Shown: in pieces, positions 50,980-61,797 of the stretch
Layout: every line of letters begins with the position of its first letter
Position numbering within the stretch: the first letter of the stretch is position 1
NCBI RefSeq assembly: GCF_027924905.1
Contig: NZ_AP027055.1
Coordinates: 2,170,001 to 2,234,000, forward strand
DNA from: Limnohabitans sp. INBF002
GTDB taxonomy: Bacteria; Pseudomonadota; Gammaproteobacteria; Burkholderiales; Burkholderiaceae_C
Length of the DNA: 64,000 bases
Reading direction: 5' to 3'
Translations under genes and position numbers: made by a program
Notes under the pieces: model-generated
What the model was told of the DNA's origin: nothing
Database searches by the model: none
What the model saw: the letters and a program-made list of their open reading frames with translations, nothing else

Positions 50980-51747
50980 TCATGCGGGGTTATCTATTTC
51001 GATGAACTGGTGGCTGATGCCCAGTTGTGCCGCCACATGCGCCGCAGCGGCAGGTGCGCCATAACGCTCAGTGGCGTGATGCCCACAAGCCAAAAAAGCC
51101 ACCCCAGTTTCGCGCGCCAAATGCGCTTGGGGCTCTGAAATTTCGCCCGTGATAAAGGCATCCACACCCGCGGCAATGGCTGCTTCGAAATAACTTTGCG
51201 CACCGCCGGTGCACCAAGCCACTTTGCGTATTTCTCGCGCAGGCGTTTGCACCACCACAGACTCACGTTGCAAAGCCCCCGACACCACTGCCGCCAAAGC
51301 TTGCGCATCGGCAAACGTTTGGCCATCCGCGCGCGCGCCCCACAAGCCCAAATCTTGCTCACCAAACGTGCCTTGCACTTGCAGCCCCAAACGCTGGCCT
51401 AGCTGCGCGTTGTTGCCCAATTCAGGATGTGCATCCAGCGGCAAGTGGTACGCCAACAAGTTGATGTTGTGTGCCAACAGCAGTTGCAAGCGTTGCTTCA
51501 TCCAGCCGGTGACCGTGCCGTCTTGGCCACGCCAAAACAAACCGTGATGAACAAAAATGGCATCCGCCTTGGCATCTATCGCCGCCTCAATCAAAGCGCG
51601 GCTGGCGGTCACGCCAGAGACGATGTGGCGAATGGTGTCTGCACCTTCGACTTGCAAACCGTTCGGTCCGTAATCTTTGAAACGTGCAGGCTGCAACAAA
51701 TCGTTGAAGGCACTCAGCAATGTTTGGCGGGTGACGGTTTGACTCAT
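50980..51747 (-). CDS. Nif3-like dinuclear-metal hexameric protein (YbgI family)
   Basis: The 255-residue protein matches NIF3/GTP cyclohydrolase I type 2: DAIFVHHGLFWRGQD and NLLAYHLPLDAHPELGNN carry the metal-binding His and Asp, and ACGHHATERYGAPAAAAHVA carries the C-terminal His and Glu. The cellular role is unsettled. It overlaps the upstream protease gene by 4 bases (stop/start), and the nif3-degQ-tat order is conserved in Burkholderiales. Confidence 0.9.
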   Translation of the reverse strand: MSQTVTRQTLLSAFNDLLQPARFKDYGPNGLQVEGADTIRHIVSGVTASRALIEAAIDAKADAIFVHHGLFWRGQDGTVTGWMKQRLQLLLAHNINLLAYHLPLDAHPELGNNAQLGQRLGLQVQGTFGEQDLGLWGARADGQTFADAQALAAVVSGALQRESVVVQTPAREIRKVAWCTGGAQSYFEAAIAAGVDAFITGEISEPQAHLARETGVAFLACGHHATERYGAPAAAAHVAAQLGISHQFIEIDNPA

Positions 51748-52886
51748 CGGGGCACCTTGGTTTTGGGACGCTGGACCGCCGTGACATTCAAGGTCAGGTT
51801 TTGATTGCGCCGAACCACTTCGAGCTTCACGTTCTCGCCGGGCGTGAGTGCGGCAATTCGCGTCAACAGCTCGCCCACATTTTTCACGGGCTGCCCAGCC
51901 ACGGCCAACAACAAATCGCCTGGGCGCAAGCCTGCATTCGCAGCGGGGCCGTTTTGCAGCACCCCCGTGATCACCACACCGTTGGTTTGCTTCAAGCCAA
52001 ACGTCTCGGCCAATTCAGGCGTCAACTCACTGGGTTCAATTCCCACCCAGCCGCGTGTCACTTGACCATCGCGCACGATACCCTCTAGCACTTGACGCGC
52101 GGTAGACACAGGAATGGCAAAACCAATGCCCATGTTGCCGCCCGAACGCGAATAGATGGCGGTGTTGATACCAATCAGATTACCGTTCACATCCACCAAA
52201 GCGCCGCCCGAGTTGCCAGGGTTGATGGCCGCATCGGTTTGGATGAAATTCTCAAAAGTGTTGATGCCCAACTGGTTACGGCCCAAGGCCGACACGATGC
52301 CGCTGGTCACGGTTTGGCCCACGCCGAATGGATTGCCAATTGCCAACACGCGGTCACCCACTTGCGCGGTGTCTGAATTGCCCAAGGCAATGACGGGCAA
52401 GCGGTCTAGGTTGATGCGCAAAATAGCGAGGTCGGTATCCGGGTCTGCGCCAATCACCTGTGCAGTTGCATGGCGACTGTCACTCAAGGTGACTTCAATT
52501 TCTTGCGCACCCTCAATCACATGGTTGTTGGTGAGGATGTACCCCTCAGGGCTGACGATGACGCCACTGCCCAAGCCCTGCTGTGGCGTGTCGTCTTCGC
52601 GGTCGCCATAGAAAAAGCGAAACCAAGGGTCGTTTTGAAAAGGATGCGCGGGCGCATTCGCTTGTGTGGTGGCAATGCTCACCACGGCAGGCGATGCCAC
52701 TTTGGCCGCGGGGCTGAAACTGCCAGGCATGACCGTACCAGCGACATTGGGTGCAGCCTCCAGCAAAGTCACACCTGAGATTGGCACGCGACGGTTGAGC
52801 CACTCAGGCTTCAAGGTCCCCACCACAAACCAAATCGCCACCAGCACGGTGACCACTTGGGAGAACAGCAACCATTGACGTTTCAT
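51744..52886 (-). CDS. DegQ/DegS-like periplasmic serine protease (HtrA family, single PDZ)
   Basis: The 380-residue protein has an N-terminal membrane anchor (LLFSQVVTVLVAIWFVVG), a trypsin-like domain with the triad in LTNNHVIEGAQ (His), DPDTDLAILRI (Asp) and INPGNSGGALVD (Ser), and one PDZ domain (GVLQNGPAANAGLRPGDLLLAV). One PDZ and an anchor resemble DegS/AlgW rather than DegP, but the regulatory target is unknown. It lies upstream of nif3 and downstream of tatC. Confidence 0.93.
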   Translation of the reverse strand: MKRQWLLFSQVVTVLVAIWFVVGTLKPEWLNRRVPISGVTLLEAAPNVAGTVMPGSFSPAAKVASPAVVSIATTQANAPAHPFQNDPWFRFFYGDREDDTPQQGLGSGVIVSPEGYILTNNHVIEGAQEIEVTLSDSRHATAQVIGADPDTDLAILRINLDRLPVIALGNSDTAQVGDRVLAIGNPFGVGQTVTSGIVSALGRNQLGINTFENFIQTDAAINPGNSGGALVDVNGNLIGINTAIYSRSGGNMGIGFAIPVSTARQVLEGIVRDGQVTRGWVGIEPSELTPELAETFGLKQTNGVVITGVLQNGPAANAGLRPGDLLLAVAGQPVKNVGELLTRIAALTPGENVKLEVVRRNQNLTLNVTAVQRPKTKVPR

Positions 52887-52904
52887 GGTGTGTTTGCGCA
52901 GAGC

Positions 52905-53675
52905 TTATTCGGCGTCAGGCGCTTGCGTGTGTTTGATGAACAACTGTGCGGCCCAAATGCCGATCTCGTACAAGATGCACATGGGAATGGCCAGCGCCAG
53001 CTGCGACACCACATCGGGGGGCGTCACGATGGCCGCGATGATGAATGCCAACACGATGAAGTACGAGCGAAAGTCTTTGAGCTTTTCGATGGTCACCACA
53101 TTCATGCGCGCCAACACAATGACCACGATAGGCACTTCAAACGCCAAACCAAAGGCGATGAACATGCTGATGACAAAGCCCAAATAAGCCTCAATATCAG
53201 GTGCAGCCGTGATGCTTTTGGGCGCAAAGCTTTGGATGAACTTGAACACTTGGCCAAACACGAAGAAGTAGCAAAAGGCCACCCCCACCATGAACAGCAA
53301 AGTGCTCGACACCACCAAAGGCAGCACCAATTTCTTTTCGTGCGAATACAAGCCAGGCGCCACGAACGCCCACACTTGGTACAACACCACCGGCAGCGCC
53401 AGCAAGAACGCAGTCATCAGCAAAATTTTGAGCGGCACCAAAAATGGTGAAATCACCGACGTGGCGATCAACGTGGCACCCGCAGGCAACTGAGCCACCA
53501 AAGGTGCAGCCAACAAGTCATACAGCTCGGCAGGGCCGGGGTAAATCGCCAACGCAGCACCAGCCACCAACACGGCAATCGTGGCTTTGACCAAACGGTC
53601 ACGCAACTCAATCAAGTGCTGCACAAACGGCTGCTCGGTGCCTGCCAATTCGTCGGTAGAGGGGGTATCAGACAT
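52905..53675 (-). CDS. tatC: Twin-arginine translocase subunit TatC
   Basis: The 256-residue protein has six membrane helices. The conserved N-terminal [15 protein letters not shown] (TatC 'hl.eLR.Rl'), [30 protein letters not shown] and [17 protein letters not shown] (with the conserved Glu of the F.fGlaFE.Pi motif) are visible. TatC binds the twin-arginine signal with TatB. It overlaps the tatB stop by 8 bases. Confidence 0.97.
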   Translation of the reverse strand: MSDTPSTDELAGTEQPFVQHLIELRDRLVKATIAVLVAGAALAIYPGPAELYDLLAAPLVAQLPAGATLIATSVISPFLVPLKILLMTAFLLALPVVLYQVWAFVAPGLYSHEKKLVLPLVVSSTLLFMVGVAFCYFFVFGQVFKFIQSFAPKSITAAPDIEAYLGFVISMFIAFGLAFEVPIVVIVLARMNVVTIEKLKDFRSYFIVLAFIIAAIVTPPDVVSQLALAIPMCILYEIGIWAAQLFIKHTQAPDAE

Positions 53676-54141
53676 GTTCAGAACGCTTCACAGGGCGAAA
53701 ACGCGCCACGCGGGCCGCGCCAGATAGCGCCTTGGTGCGTACACCTTGACGGGCTTTGTACCAATGCGGCACGGCACCACGCTTGAGGCGCCATTTCTTG
53801 CCTGGGTTTTCATACGTGGGTGGCGGTGGGGCCAACGGTTCGTAATGGTCAGACGACAAACCAGCCGTGGTTTCGGACCAGTCTTTCTCAAAGTCGCTGG
53901 CTGCGGTGTGTACGGAGTGCTCCACATCGCGTGCCGCTGTCTCCATCGTCTCTTTCATCTTCTTGAGCTCATCGAGCTCCATCGTGCGGTTGACCTCAGC
54001 TTTGACGTCAGCCACGTAACGCTTGGCTTTGCCAATCATCGTCCCCATCGTGCGGGCGACACTGGGCAATCGCTCGGGCCCGATGACCACCAAGGCCACC
54101 GCACTCACTACCGCAATTTTGGAAAAATCGAGATCAAACAA
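53668..54141 (-). CDS. tatB: Sec-independent translocase subunit TatB
   Basis: The 157-residue protein begins [20 protein letters not shown], a membrane helix with [13 protein letters not shown] (TatB 'GPErLP' motif), then an amphipathic helix and a long charged region with a Pro-rich and basic C-terminus. It cooperates with TatC in signal binding. It follows tatA by 19 bases. Confidence 0.95.
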   Translation of the reverse strand: MFDLDFSKIAVVSAVALVVIGPERLPSVARTMGTMIGKAKRYVADVKAEVNRTMELDELKKMKETMETAARDVEHSVHTAASDFEKDWSETTAGLSSDHYEPLAPPPPTYENPGKKWRLKRGAVPHWYKARQGVRTKALSGAARVARFRPVKRSEHV

Positions 54142-54160
54142 AGCAAGCGATCAACATCAA

Positions 54161-54391
54161 TTAAGACTTGTTCTTGACTTCAACGTCAATGGTGTTTTTG
54201 TCAGCAGACACAGCGGCAGCAGGCGCTGCTGGCTTGTCTTCGGCAGGTGCGCTGCCATCTTTCATGCCGTCTTTGAAACCCTTCACGGCGCCGCCCAAGT
54301 CTGAGCCCAAGTTTTTGAGCTTCTTGGTACCAAACACCATGATGACGATCAACAAGACGATCAGCCAATGCCAAATTGAAAACGAACCCAT
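54161..54391 (-). CDS. tatA: Sec-independent translocase subunit TatA
   Basis: The 76-residue protein begins [20 protein letters not shown], followed by [23 protein letters not shown] (TatA FG(T)xKLp.lG.dlG.a.kgFk). It forms the Tat export channel. It lies 32 bases downstream of hinT. Confidence 0.96.
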   Translation of the reverse strand: MGSFSIWHWLIVLLIVIMVFGTKKLKNLGSDLGGAVKGFKDGMKDGSAPAEDKPAAPAAAVSADKNTIDVEVKNKS

Positions 54392-54423
54392 GTGTGACTC
54401 CTAAATAATTGATTGAATTCTAA

Positions 54424-54780
54424 TCAGCCGCGCAGCCAAGGGCGTGGACCGCCCATGACATGCCAGTGCATGTGATGGACTTCTTGCCCACCTTCAGCGC
54501 CAGTATTAGCCACGATGCGAAAGCCACCTTCGGGGTAAGGTTTTGCGCCTTCTTGCAAAGCCAGCTTGGGGGCCAGCAACATCATGCGACCCAACAAACC
54601 TTCATGCTCGGGCGTGACATGCGCCATCGAGGGAATGTGCAACTTAGGAATGATCAAAAAGTGCACGGGCGCCCACGGGTTGATGTCGTGAAACGCGAAG
54701 ATTTCGTCGTCTTCGTACACCTTGCGCGACGGGATTTGACCCGCGATGATTTTGCAAAAAATGCAATTAGCGTCTGTCAT
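54424..54780 (-). CDS. hinT: HIT family protein HinT
   Basis: From the ATG at 54780 the protein is 118 residues: CIFCKIIAGQIPSRKVYEDDEIFAF and the histidine triad HHMHWHVMGG, with the zinc/nucleotide-handling Cys and His of the family. HinT hydrolyses AMP-lysine and aminoacyl-adenylate-type substrates. It is encoded 7 bases after hisE and before tatA. The upstream frame beyond 54780 overlaps hisE and is not used. Confidence 0.95.
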   Translation of the reverse strand: MTDANCIFCKIIAGQIPSRKVYEDDEIFAFHDINPWAPVHFLIIPKLHIPSMAHVTPEHEGLLGRMMLLAPKLALQEGAKPYPEGGFRIVANTGAEGGQEVHHMHWHVMGGPRPWLRG

Positions 54781-54787
54781 ATTGTCC

Positions 54788-55156
54788 TCACTCGCCTGCG
54801 GCTTCGCGGGCTTGCGCTTTGCGCAAAGCTTTCTCTTCCAAGCCACTCAGGCCTTCGCGGCGCGCCAGCTCGTCAATCACGTCAGAGGGCTTCAAGCCAT
54901 AGTGCGCCAAAGCGATCATGCTGTGAAACCACAGGTCGGCCACTTCGTACACCAACTTAGAAGCGTCGCCGCCATGGTCCACATCTTTGGCGGCCATCAC
55001 GGTCTCAGTGGCTTCTTCGCCAATCTTCTTCAAGAACGCGTCAGGGCCTTTGTGCAGCAAGCGCGAGACGTAGCTCTTCTCGGGGTCGCCGCCATTGGCG
55101 GGCTTGCGGCTTTCAATCACGTCGGCCAGACGCTGCAGGGTATCGTTTGAACTCAT
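54788..55156 (-). CDS. hisE: Phosphoribosyl-ATP diphosphatase
   Basis: From the ATG at 55156 the protein is 122 residues. [23 protein letters not shown] and [19 protein letters not shown] with [18 protein letters not shown] match the all-alpha PRA-PH family (acidic metal site in EEATE and EVADL). It performs the second step of histidine synthesis. HisE and HisI are separate proteins here, whereas enterobacteria have a fused HisIE. Confidence 0.96.
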   Translation of the reverse strand: MSSNDTLQRLADVIESRKPANGGDPEKSYVSRLLHKGPDAFLKKIGEEATETVMAAKDVDHGGDASKLVYEVADLWFHSMIALAHYGLKPSDVIDELARREGLSGLEEKALRKAQAREAAGE

Positions 55157-55161
55157 GGTGT

Positions 55162-55557
55162 TCACTTGTAAATAGATTCAGGGTCTTTCAGCACAGGCTC
55201 GCAAGCGTGCCACGCTTCACCTTCAAGGCGTTGGTAGAAGCAGCTATGGCGGCCAGTATGGCAGGCAATGCCGGGCTCGTGCCCTTCTTGCGTCACCTTG
55301 AGCAACACCACGTCGTTGTCGCAGTCGATGCGAATGTCGTGCACCGTTTGCACATGGCCCGACTCCTCGCCCTTGAACCACAGCTTGTTGCGTGAGCGGC
55401 TGAAATACACCGCACGCTTGAGCTCAGCCGTTTTTTGCAGCGCCTCGCGGTTCATCCACGCAAACATCAGCACATCGCCGCTGTCTTTTTCTTGGGCGAT
55501 CACGGGCACCAGCCCTTTGTCGTCCCATTTGATGGCATCAAGCCAAGTTGAGGTCAT
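55162..55557 (-). CDS. hisI: Phosphoribosyl-AMP cyclohydrolase
   Basis: From the ATG at 55557 ([20 protein letters not shown]) the protein is 131 residues. [35 protein letters not shown] and [13 protein letters not shown] carry the metal-binding Asp set, and [12 protein letters not shown] carries the Cys. It opens the ring of phosphoribosyl-AMP. It lies 23 bases after hisF. Confidence 0.96.
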   Translation of the reverse strand: MTSTWLDAIKWDDKGLVPVIAQEKDSGDVLMFAWMNREALQKTAELKRAVYFSRSRNKLWFKGEESGHVQTVHDIRIDCDNDVVLLKVTQEGHEPGIACHTGRHSCFYQRLEGEAWHACEPVLKDPESIYK

Positions 55558-55580
55558 GTCGGTTGTTTTCAAGAAAAGGA

Positions 55581-56381
55581 TTACAAGCGCACAGGAATGC
55601 CGCGCTCACGCATGCGCTCTTTGGCTTGCTGCACGGTGTATTCGCCGTAGTGAAAGATGCTCGCAGCCAGCACGGCGTCAGCACCGCCTTGTTGCACGCC
55701 GTCGGCCAAGTGGTCGAGGTTGCCCACGCCGCCTGAGGCAATCACGGGCACGGGCACGATGTCGGACACAGCACGGGTGAGCTGCAAGTCAAAGCCGCTC
55801 TTGGTGCCGTCGCGGTCCATGCTGGTAAGCAAGATTTCGCCTGCGCCGTAATCGGCCATTTGCTTGGCCCACGCCACGGCGTCCAGGCCTACGTTTTTAC
55901 GGCCGCCGTGACTGAACACATCCCAGCCGGGGCCAACGGGCAAACCGTTTGCGCCCATACGCTGTTCGTCTTCCGCGGTGCGGCGTTTGGCATCGATGGC
56001 CACGACGATGCACTGCGCGCCGTATTTGGCCGAGGCATCGCGAATCACTTGTGGGTTGGCAATGGCGGCTGAGTTGAAGCTCACTTTATCAGCGCCTGCG
56101 TTGAGCATGCGGCGCACGTCGTCGACGGTGCGCACACCACCGCCCACAGTGAGAGGGATGAACACTTGGCTGGCCACGGCTTCGATGATGTGAAGAATCA
56201 CATCACGCGCGTCGCTGGTAGCGGTGATGTCAAGAAACGTCAGCTCATCTGCACCTTGGTCGTTGTAGCGTGCCGCGATTTCAACAGGGTCGCCTGCATC
56301 GCGCAGCTCGACAAAGTTGACGCCTTTGACGACGCGACCACCGGTCACGTCGAGGCAAGGAATGATGCGCTTAGCAAGCAT
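55581..56381 (-). CDS. hisF: Imidazole glycerol phosphate synthase, cyclase subunit
   Basis: The 266-residue (beta/alpha)8 barrel begins [20 protein letters not shown] (catalytic Asp11), with [31 protein letters not shown] and the second catalytic Asp in [10 protein letters not shown]. It works with HisH. It follows the mutarotase by 18 bases; the normal neighbour hisA is displaced by that gene. Confidence 0.97.
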   Translation of the reverse strand: MLAKRIIPCLDVTGGRVVKGVNFVELRDAGDPVEIAARYNDQGADELTFLDITATSDARDVILHIIEAVASQVFIPLTVGGGVRTVDDVRRMLNAGADKVSFNSAAIANPQVIRDASAKYGAQCIVVAIDAKRRTAEDEQRMGANGLPVGPGWDVFSHGGRKNVGLDAVAWAKQMADYGAGEILLTSMDRDGTKSGFDLQLTRAVSDIVPVPVIASGGVGNLDHLADGVQQGGADAVLAASIFHYGEYTVQQAKERMRERGIPVRL

Positions 56382-56399
56382 AGAGATCCAAAGAGTTCT

Positions 56400-57275
56400 T
56401 CAAGAAACGGTCAAACGCTGCCAGCCAACCCATTGGCTACCAGCGGGAATTGAGATGGGTTCAAACACCTGCGCGGCTTCCACGCACAACATGCGAGCAA
56501 AACCTTGAGCGGGCATGTCGGCCAGTGCGGCGCATTTGCTTTCGCCGGGGTTCCACACCACAGACTCAGCCCACGAAGGGCTTTGTTCAATTTGCAAGGT
56601 AGACGCACCATCTTGCAGGTGCAGCGGCTTGGCAGATAAGCCCTCACCACGCGCGTATACGCGGTCGAACTCGCCGTCAAAGTACAGCGCCTCGTCGGCC
56701 ACGCCGTGCACATCGGCCACAGCATCCCATTCGGGGTGACCGCCCAAGCCACGCAGCTCGGTCAGGTCAATGTCATCGACGGCTAGGTACGTGTGCAGTG
56801 CGCCAGTGAAGTGCAAATCGTTTTGCGCTTCGGTGTTGTTGACGGTCAGCGTGAGGGTCAGCTGGCCGGGTGTCAACGCCACGCGCAGCTGGGCCACAAA
56901 GGCCTGTTGCCAAATGGCGAGTGTGTCGGGGTTGGTGCTGAGGGTGAAGTCAATGTGTACGTCGTCACCACTTGTCACCGCATCGCCCGCTGTCCAATCC
57001 ATGTTGCGTGCAAAGCCATGTTTAGGCAAAGTGCCGCGTTGGTTGAACTGAGGGAAGCACACCGGCACGCCGCCACGGATGGCGGATTGGCCATCCCACA
57101 GGTTATTGGGGCTTAGATACAAACGCTCGCGGCCTTGGCTAACCCACGACAACACATGCGCACCTTGCAGGGCCACCAACACGGTATCGCCGCAAGGCAA
57201 GGTCAAGCGCTGGCAGGCAAGGCCTTGGTGAAGCTCACCGCAGGCCGCGTTACCGGCGGCTGTGGCATTAGCCAT
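56400..57275 (-). CDS. Aldose/D-hexose-6-phosphate mutarotase inserted in the his operon
   Basis: From the ATG at 57275 the protein is 291 residues, the length of YeaD-type D-hexose-6-phosphate epimerases. It shows [53 protein letters not shown] (family 'iRGGiPvcwPqFg..g.lp.HGfaR') with catalytic His, and a late Glu region [17 protein letters not shown]. It interconverts sugar-phosphate anomers. The start overlaps the hisA stop by 8 bases, which suggests coupling. It lies between hisA and hisF, genes that are usually adjacent. Confidence 0.88.
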   Translation of the reverse strand: MANATAAGNAACGELHQGLACQRLTLPCGDTVLVALQGAHVLSWVSQGRERLYLSPNNLWDGQSAIRGGVPVCFPQFNQRGTLPKHGFARNMDWTAGDAVTSGDDVHIDFTLSTNPDTLAIWQQAFVAQLRVALTPGQLTLTLTVNNTEAQNDLHFTGALHTYLAVDDIDLTELRGLGGHPEWDAVADVHGVADEALYFDGEFDRVYARGEGLSAKPLHLQDGASTLQIEQSPSWAESVVWNPGESKCAALADMPAQGFARMLCVEAAQVFEPISIPAGSQWVGWQRLTVS

Positions 57276-58008
57276 TGAGTTCGTCAGCGCGGGCTTGGGC
57301 TTTTTCGAAGTCCAAATCGCCGCTGTAAATGGCGCGACCACAAATCACGCCTTCGACGCCCTCATCTTCCACGGCGCACAACTGTTCGATGTCGGCCATG
57401 TTGGACAAGCCGCCAGAAGCGATGATGGGGATCGACACAGCTTGCGCCAGCTTGACGGTGGCGTCGATGTTGATGCCTGTCAACATGCCATCGCGACCGA
57501 TGTCGGTGTAGATGATGGACTCAACGCCATAGTCTTCAAACTTCTTGCCGAGGTCAGCCACTTCGTGACCGGTGAGCTTGCTCCAACCGTCGGTGGCGAC
57601 TTTGCCGTCTTTGGCGTCAAGGCCCACGATGATGTGGCCGCCAAAAGCTGCACACGCATCTTTCAAGAAGCCGGGGTTTTTCACGGCAGCGGTGCCGATG
57701 ATGACGTAACGCAAGCCTGCGTCGATGTATTTTTCAATCGTGTCGAGGTCGCGAATGCCGCCGCCCAACTGCACGGGGATGTCGTGGCCCACGGCTTTCA
57801 AAATGGCTTTGATGGCCGCTTTGTTTTGTGGCGTGCCGGCGAAAGCGCCGTTCAAGTCCACCAAGTGCAGGCGACGCGCGCCTTTGGCCACCCAGTTGAG
57901 CGCCATTTGCGCTGGGTCTTCACCGAAGGTGGTGGATTGCTCCATGTCACCTTGTTTGAGGCGCACGCAATGTCCGTCTTTGAGGTCGATGGCGGGAATT
58001 AAATACAT
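57268..58008 (-). CDS. hisA: ProFAR isomerase (HisA)
   Basis: The 246-residue (beta/alpha)8 barrel begins [20 protein letters not shown] (catalytic Asp8), with [34 protein letters not shown] and [15 protein letters not shown] (second catalytic Asp). It isomerises ProFAR to PRFAR, the fourth his step. It follows hisH by 15 bases. Confidence 0.97.
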   Translation of the reverse strand: MYLIPAIDLKDGHCVRLKQGDMEQSTTFGEDPAQMALNWVAKGARRLHLVDLNGAFAGTPQNKAAIKAILKAVGHDIPVQLGGGIRDLDTIEKYIDAGLRYVIIGTAAVKNPGFLKDACAAFGGHIIVGLDAKDGKVATDGWSKLTGHEVADLGKKFEDYGVESIIYTDIGRDGMLTGINIDATVKLAQAVSIPIIASGGLSNMADIEQLCAVEDEGVEGVICGRAIYSGDLDFEKAQARADELNG

Positions 58009-58023
58009 GATGGCGTTAAAAGT

Positions 58024-58683
58024 TCAAGGGTTCCAGTGCAGAAAGTTGCGGTACAGGGCCAAGCCATGCGCCGCGCTTTTTTCCGGGTGAAATTGTGTCG
58101 CAAAAATGTTGTCACGGGCCACGGCACATGTAAAAAGGCCGCCGTAGTCAGTTTGGGCCGCGCTGTGCTCTGGGTTCGCTGGGCGGGCGTAGAAACTGTG
58201 CACGAAATAGAAGTAGCTGCCCCCATTCTCTGACGGCACATCGGTCCACATGAAGTGCGGGCGTGTGGGCTGCACTTGGTTCCAGCCCATTTGCGGCACC
58301 TTGAAGCGGCTGCCATCGGGTTGTGTGCGGCCCGCCAAATCAAACTTCACCACCTCGCCGGGAATCAGGCCTAAGCCGGGCGTGTCGCCCTCGGCACTGT
58401 GGTCCAGCATCATTTGCATGCCAACGCACACGCCAAACAAAGGTTTTTTGTGGGCAGCGTCCATGACCGCATCAAACATGCCGGACTCACGCAACTCGCG
58501 CATGCAATCAGGCATAGCACCTTGACCAGGCAAGACCACGCGGTGCGCATCGCGCACCACCTGCGGGTCAGATGTGACCACCACTTCGGCATGGTCCACC
58601 AGCGAAGCCGCATGCATCACCGCCTGCGCCACCGAGCGCAAGTTGCCCATGCCGTAATCAACGACTGCGACTTTGTTGGTCAC
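58024..58683 (-). CDS. hisH: Imidazole glycerol phosphate synthase, glutaminase subunit
   Basis: The 219-residue protein is a class I glutamine amidotransferase: [18 protein letters not shown], the nucleophilic Cys in [17 protein letters not shown] and the His-Glu pair in [15 protein letters not shown]. It provides ammonia to HisF. It overlaps hisB by 4 bases. Confidence 0.97.
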   Translation of the reverse strand: MTNKVAVVDYGMGNLRSVAQAVMHAASLVDHAEVVVTSDPQVVRDAHRVVLPGQGAMPDCMRELRESGMFDAVMDAAHKKPLFGVCVGMQMMLDHSAEGDTPGLGLIPGEVVKFDLAGRTQPDGSRFKVPQMGWNQVQPTRPHFMWTDVPSENGGSYFYFVHSFYARPANPEHSAAQTDYGGLFTCAVARDNIFATQFHPEKSAAHGLALYRNFLHWNP

Positions 58684-59285
58684 AGGCTTCCCTTGGTGGA
58701 AGGAATCATGCCGGCGGAGCGTGGGTCCAATTCCAAAGCAGCACGCAAAGCACGCGCAAAGGCCTTGAACACGGTCTCAGCTTGGTGATGCGCGTTCTCG
58801 CCGCGCAAGTTGTCGATGTGCAAGGTCACAAAAGCGTGGTTCACAAAGCCTTGGAAGAATTCAAACGCCAGTTGGCTGTCGAACTCGCCAATCATGCCGC
58901 TCTTGAACGGCACATGCATGATGAGGCCAGGACGGCCCGAGAAATCCACCACCACGCGGCTGAGCGCTTCGTCGAGCGGCACATAGGCGTGGCCGTAACG
59001 GCGAATGCCTTTTTTGTCGCCCACGGCTTTGGCAAACGCTTGGCCCAAGGTGATGCCCACGTCTTCCACGGTGTGGTGGCCGTCGATGTGCAGGTCGCCC
59101 TTGGCTTGGATGTCGAGGTCAATCAAACCATGACGCGCGATTTGGTCGAGCATGTGGTCAAAGAAACCAATGCCGGTAGAGAGCTTGGATTGGCCTGTGC
59201 CGTCGAGGTTGATCTTGACGGTGATTTGGGTCTCGGCCGTGTTGCGGCTGACTTCGGCAGTTCTTGGCGCTGTTTGGGCTGTCAT
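58680..59285 (-). CDS. hisB: Imidazoleglycerol-phosphate dehydratase
   Basis: The 201-residue protein is the monofunctional form without the phosphatase domain. Mn-binding repeats are [20 protein letters not shown] and [20 protein letters not shown], and [16 protein letters not shown] and [20 protein letters not shown] are also visible. It performs the sixth his step. Histidinol-phosphate phosphatase must be encoded elsewhere. Confidence 0.97.
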   Translation of the reverse strand: MTAQTAPRTAEVSRNTAETQITVKINLDGTGQSKLSTGIGFFDHMLDQIARHGLIDLDIQAKGDLHIDGHHTVEDVGITLGQAFAKAVGDKKGIRRYGHAYVPLDEALSRVVVDFSGRPGLIMHVPFKSGMIGEFDSQLAFEFFQGFVNHAFVTLHIDNLRGENAHHQAETVFKAFARALRAALELDPRSAGMIPSTKGSL

Positions 59286-59298
59286 GTTTGACTTTCGA

Positions 59299-60423
59299 TT
59301 AAGAGAGAGCGGCTTGCAGGGCAGCCAAGAGTTGTTTATTTTCCTCGGGCGTGCCGATGGTCAGGCGCAAGCAATTGGCAAGCAATGGGTGCATTTTAGA
59401 AACGTTCTTCACCAGCACTTTGTGGGCCTTGAGCACCTCAAAAGCGCGGTTGGCGGCATCGGCCTCACCATTGAAACGCAGCACCATCATGTTGGCTTCG
59501 CTGGCATAGGGCGTGACGCCAGTCATTTGCTGCAAGGCTTTGAACAAAGCTTCACGCTCGGTGCGAATGACAGCGGCTTGCTGGGCAAACACATCCGTGT
59601 GCTCCAGCGCAAACAAAGCGCATTCGGCGTTGAGCACGCTCACGTTGTACGGTGGGCGCAGTTTGTCGACCTCGTTGATCAGCGCCTGTGGGGCAATCAT
59701 GTAGCCCAAGCGAATGCCAGCCAAACCAAACTTAGACAGCGTGCGCATCAGCAGCACATGGGCGTTCGCCGCTGGATGCTGGCGAATTTCGTCCAACCAG
59801 CTTTTGCTGGAGAACGGCTGATACGCCTCATCCATCACCACCAAGCCACCGTAAGCGCTGACCTGCGTGATGAGGCGACGAATGGTGTCGGCGTCCCACA
59901 AGTTGGCAGTGGGGTTGTTGGGATAGGCGATGTAAACGATGGCCGGTTCGTGTTGGGCGATGGCGACAGACATGGCGGCTTCGTCCAACTCAAAGTCGGC
60001 CTTGAGCGGCACACCGATGTATTGCAAACCTTGCAGCTGTGCGCTCATACCGTACATCACAAAGCCGGGCTCTGGGGCCACAACTTTGGCGCGATCTTGA
60101 GCGCCGGGGACGGCACAAGCTTGCGACAACAAAGAAATGAGTTCGTCAGAGCCGTTGCCCAACATCAGGCCCAAACCTGCAGGCAAATCAACGTATTTCG
60201 CCAGTGCGCTCTTCAAGTCGTCGATGCGAGCGCCAGGGTAGCGATTGACTTCCACCGCGCCCAAACGTGCGCCGAGTTTGGCCTGCAATTCGGACGAGAG
60301 GGTGAATGGGTTTTCCATCGCGTCAAGCTTGACCATGCCCACCGAGTGCTGCACAGCATAGGCGTGCATGGCTTGAACATCGGGGCGAATGAAACGCAGA
60401 GCCTTGTTCGTTTGATTCGTCAT
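59299..60423 (-). CDS. hisC: Histidinol-phosphate aminotransferase
   Basis: The 374-residue type I aminotransferase has [47 protein letters not shown] and the PLP Lys in [19 protein letters not shown]. It transaminates imidazoleacetol phosphate. It follows hisD by 6 bases. Confidence 0.97.
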   Translation of the reverse strand: MTNQTNKALRFIRPDVQAMHAYAVQHSVGMVKLDAMENPFTLSSELQAKLGARLGAVEVNRYPGARIDDLKSALAKYVDLPAGLGLMLGNGSDELISLLSQACAVPGAQDRAKVVAPEPGFVMYGMSAQLQGLQYIGVPLKADFELDEAAMSVAIAQHEPAIVYIAYPNNPTANLWDADTIRRLITQVSAYGGLVVMDEAYQPFSSKSWLDEIRQHPAANAHVLLMRTLSKFGLAGIRLGYMIAPQALINEVDKLRPPYNVSVLNAECALFALEHTDVFAQQAAVIRTEREALFKALQQMTGVTPYASEANMMVLRFNGEADAANRAFEVLKAHKVLVKNVSKMHPLLANCLRLTIGTPEENKQLLAALQAALS

Positions 60424-60429
60424 ATCTGA

Positions 60430-61773
60430 TCAGTCTTTCTTCAAACGAAACTCAGCCGCCATGGCGTGGGCTTGCAAGCCTTCGCCATAGGCCAGCACAG
60501 CGGCAATCTTGCCCAGCGTTTGTGCGCCCTGCTCGCTCACCTCGATCAAGCTGCTGCGCTTTTGGAAATCGTACACGCCCAAGGGCGAGCTGAAACGCGC
60601 CGTACCGCTGGTGGGCAACACGTGGTTGGGGCCAGCGCAGTAGTCGCCCAAGCTTTCGCTGGTGAACGCGCCCAAGAAGATCGCACCTGCGTGCTTGAGC
60701 AACGGCTCCCACTTGTGTGGCTCGTTGCTCGACACCTCCAAGTGTTCGGGCGCAATGCGGTTGCTGATGGCACAGGCTTCTTCCATGCTCTGGGTGTGGA
60801 TGAGCACACCACGGCCATTGAGCGATTTTTCGATGATGTCTTTGCGCGGCATTTGCGGCAGCAAGCGTTCAATCTCGGCTTGCACGCGGTCAATGTACGC
60901 AGCATCGGGACACAGCAACACGCTTTGCGCCAACTCGTCATGCTCGGCTTGGCTGAACAAATCCATGGCCACCCAATCGGCGGGCGTGGAGCCATCGGCC
61001 AACACCAAAATTTCGCTGGGGCCCGCAATCATGTCAATGCCCACCGTGCCAAACACACGGCGCTTGGCAGCGGCCACATAGGCGTTGCCGGGGCCGGTGA
61101 TTTTGTCCACCGCTGGCACTGTGGCTGTGCCGTAGGCCAACGCAGCCACGGCTTGTGCGCCACCGATGGTGAAGGCGCGGCTCACGCCGGCCACATACGC
61201 AGCGGCTAACACGAGCGGGTTCTTTTCGCCACGCGAGGCGTCAGCCGAGCTTCTATCGCGTGCTGGCGTAGGCACCACCATGATGATTTCACTCACGCCT
61301 GCGACGTGCGCAGGAATGGCGTTCATCAACACGCTGGATGGATACGCGGCTTTGCCACCGGGCACATAGATGCCCACGCGGTCGAGTGGCGTGACTTTTT
61401 GACCCAGCAGCGTGCCATCGGCATCGCGGTAAGTCCAGCTTTCGCCACTGGCTTTCTTTTGCGCCTCGTGGTAGCTGCGCACGCGGGCGGCGGCGGCTTG
61501 CAAGGCGTCGCGTTGCTCGGCGGGCAAGCCATCGAAGGCGGCTTTGAGTTCGACTTGCGTCAGCTCCAACGCAGCCATGCTGTCGGCCTTCAGGCCGTCA
61601 AAGCGCTCGGTGTACGCCAGCACAGCGGCGTCGCCACGCTTTTGCACGTCGGCCAAGATGTCAGCCACGCGTTGCTCGATGGCCGCATCGGTGTCGGCAG
61701 ACCAATGCAGACGCGCTTTGAAATCAGCTTCAAAGGTGGGGCTGGTGGTCGAGAGACGAAGCGGTTTGGCCAT
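60430..61773 (-). CDS. hisD: Histidinol dehydrogenase
   Basis: The 447-residue zinc enzyme has [76 protein letters not shown] (zinc-binding Gln and His) and [28 protein letters not shown]. It catalyses the last two oxidations to histidine. It follows hisG by 24 bases. Confidence 0.97.
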   Translation of the reverse strand: MAKPLRLSTTSPTFEADFKARLHWSADTDAAIEQRVADILADVQKRGDAAVLAYTERFDGLKADSMAALELTQVELKAAFDGLPAEQRDALQAAAARVRSYHEAQKKASGESWTYRDADGTLLGQKVTPLDRVGIYVPGGKAAYPSSVLMNAIPAHVAGVSEIIMVVPTPARDRSSADASRGEKNPLVLAAAYVAGVSRAFTIGGAQAVAALAYGTATVPAVDKITGPGNAYVAAAKRRVFGTVGIDMIAGPSEILVLADGSTPADWVAMDLFSQAEHDELAQSVLLCPDAAYIDRVQAEIERLLPQMPRKDIIEKSLNGRGVLIHTQSMEEACAISNRIAPEHLEVSSNEPHKWEPLLKHAGAIFLGAFTSESLGDYCAGPNHVLPTSGTARFSSPLGVYDFQKRSSLIEVSEQGAQTLGKIAAVLAYGEGLQAHAMAAEFRLKKD

Positions 61774-61797
61774 CTTGTGTACGTGTGATGTGAGAGA

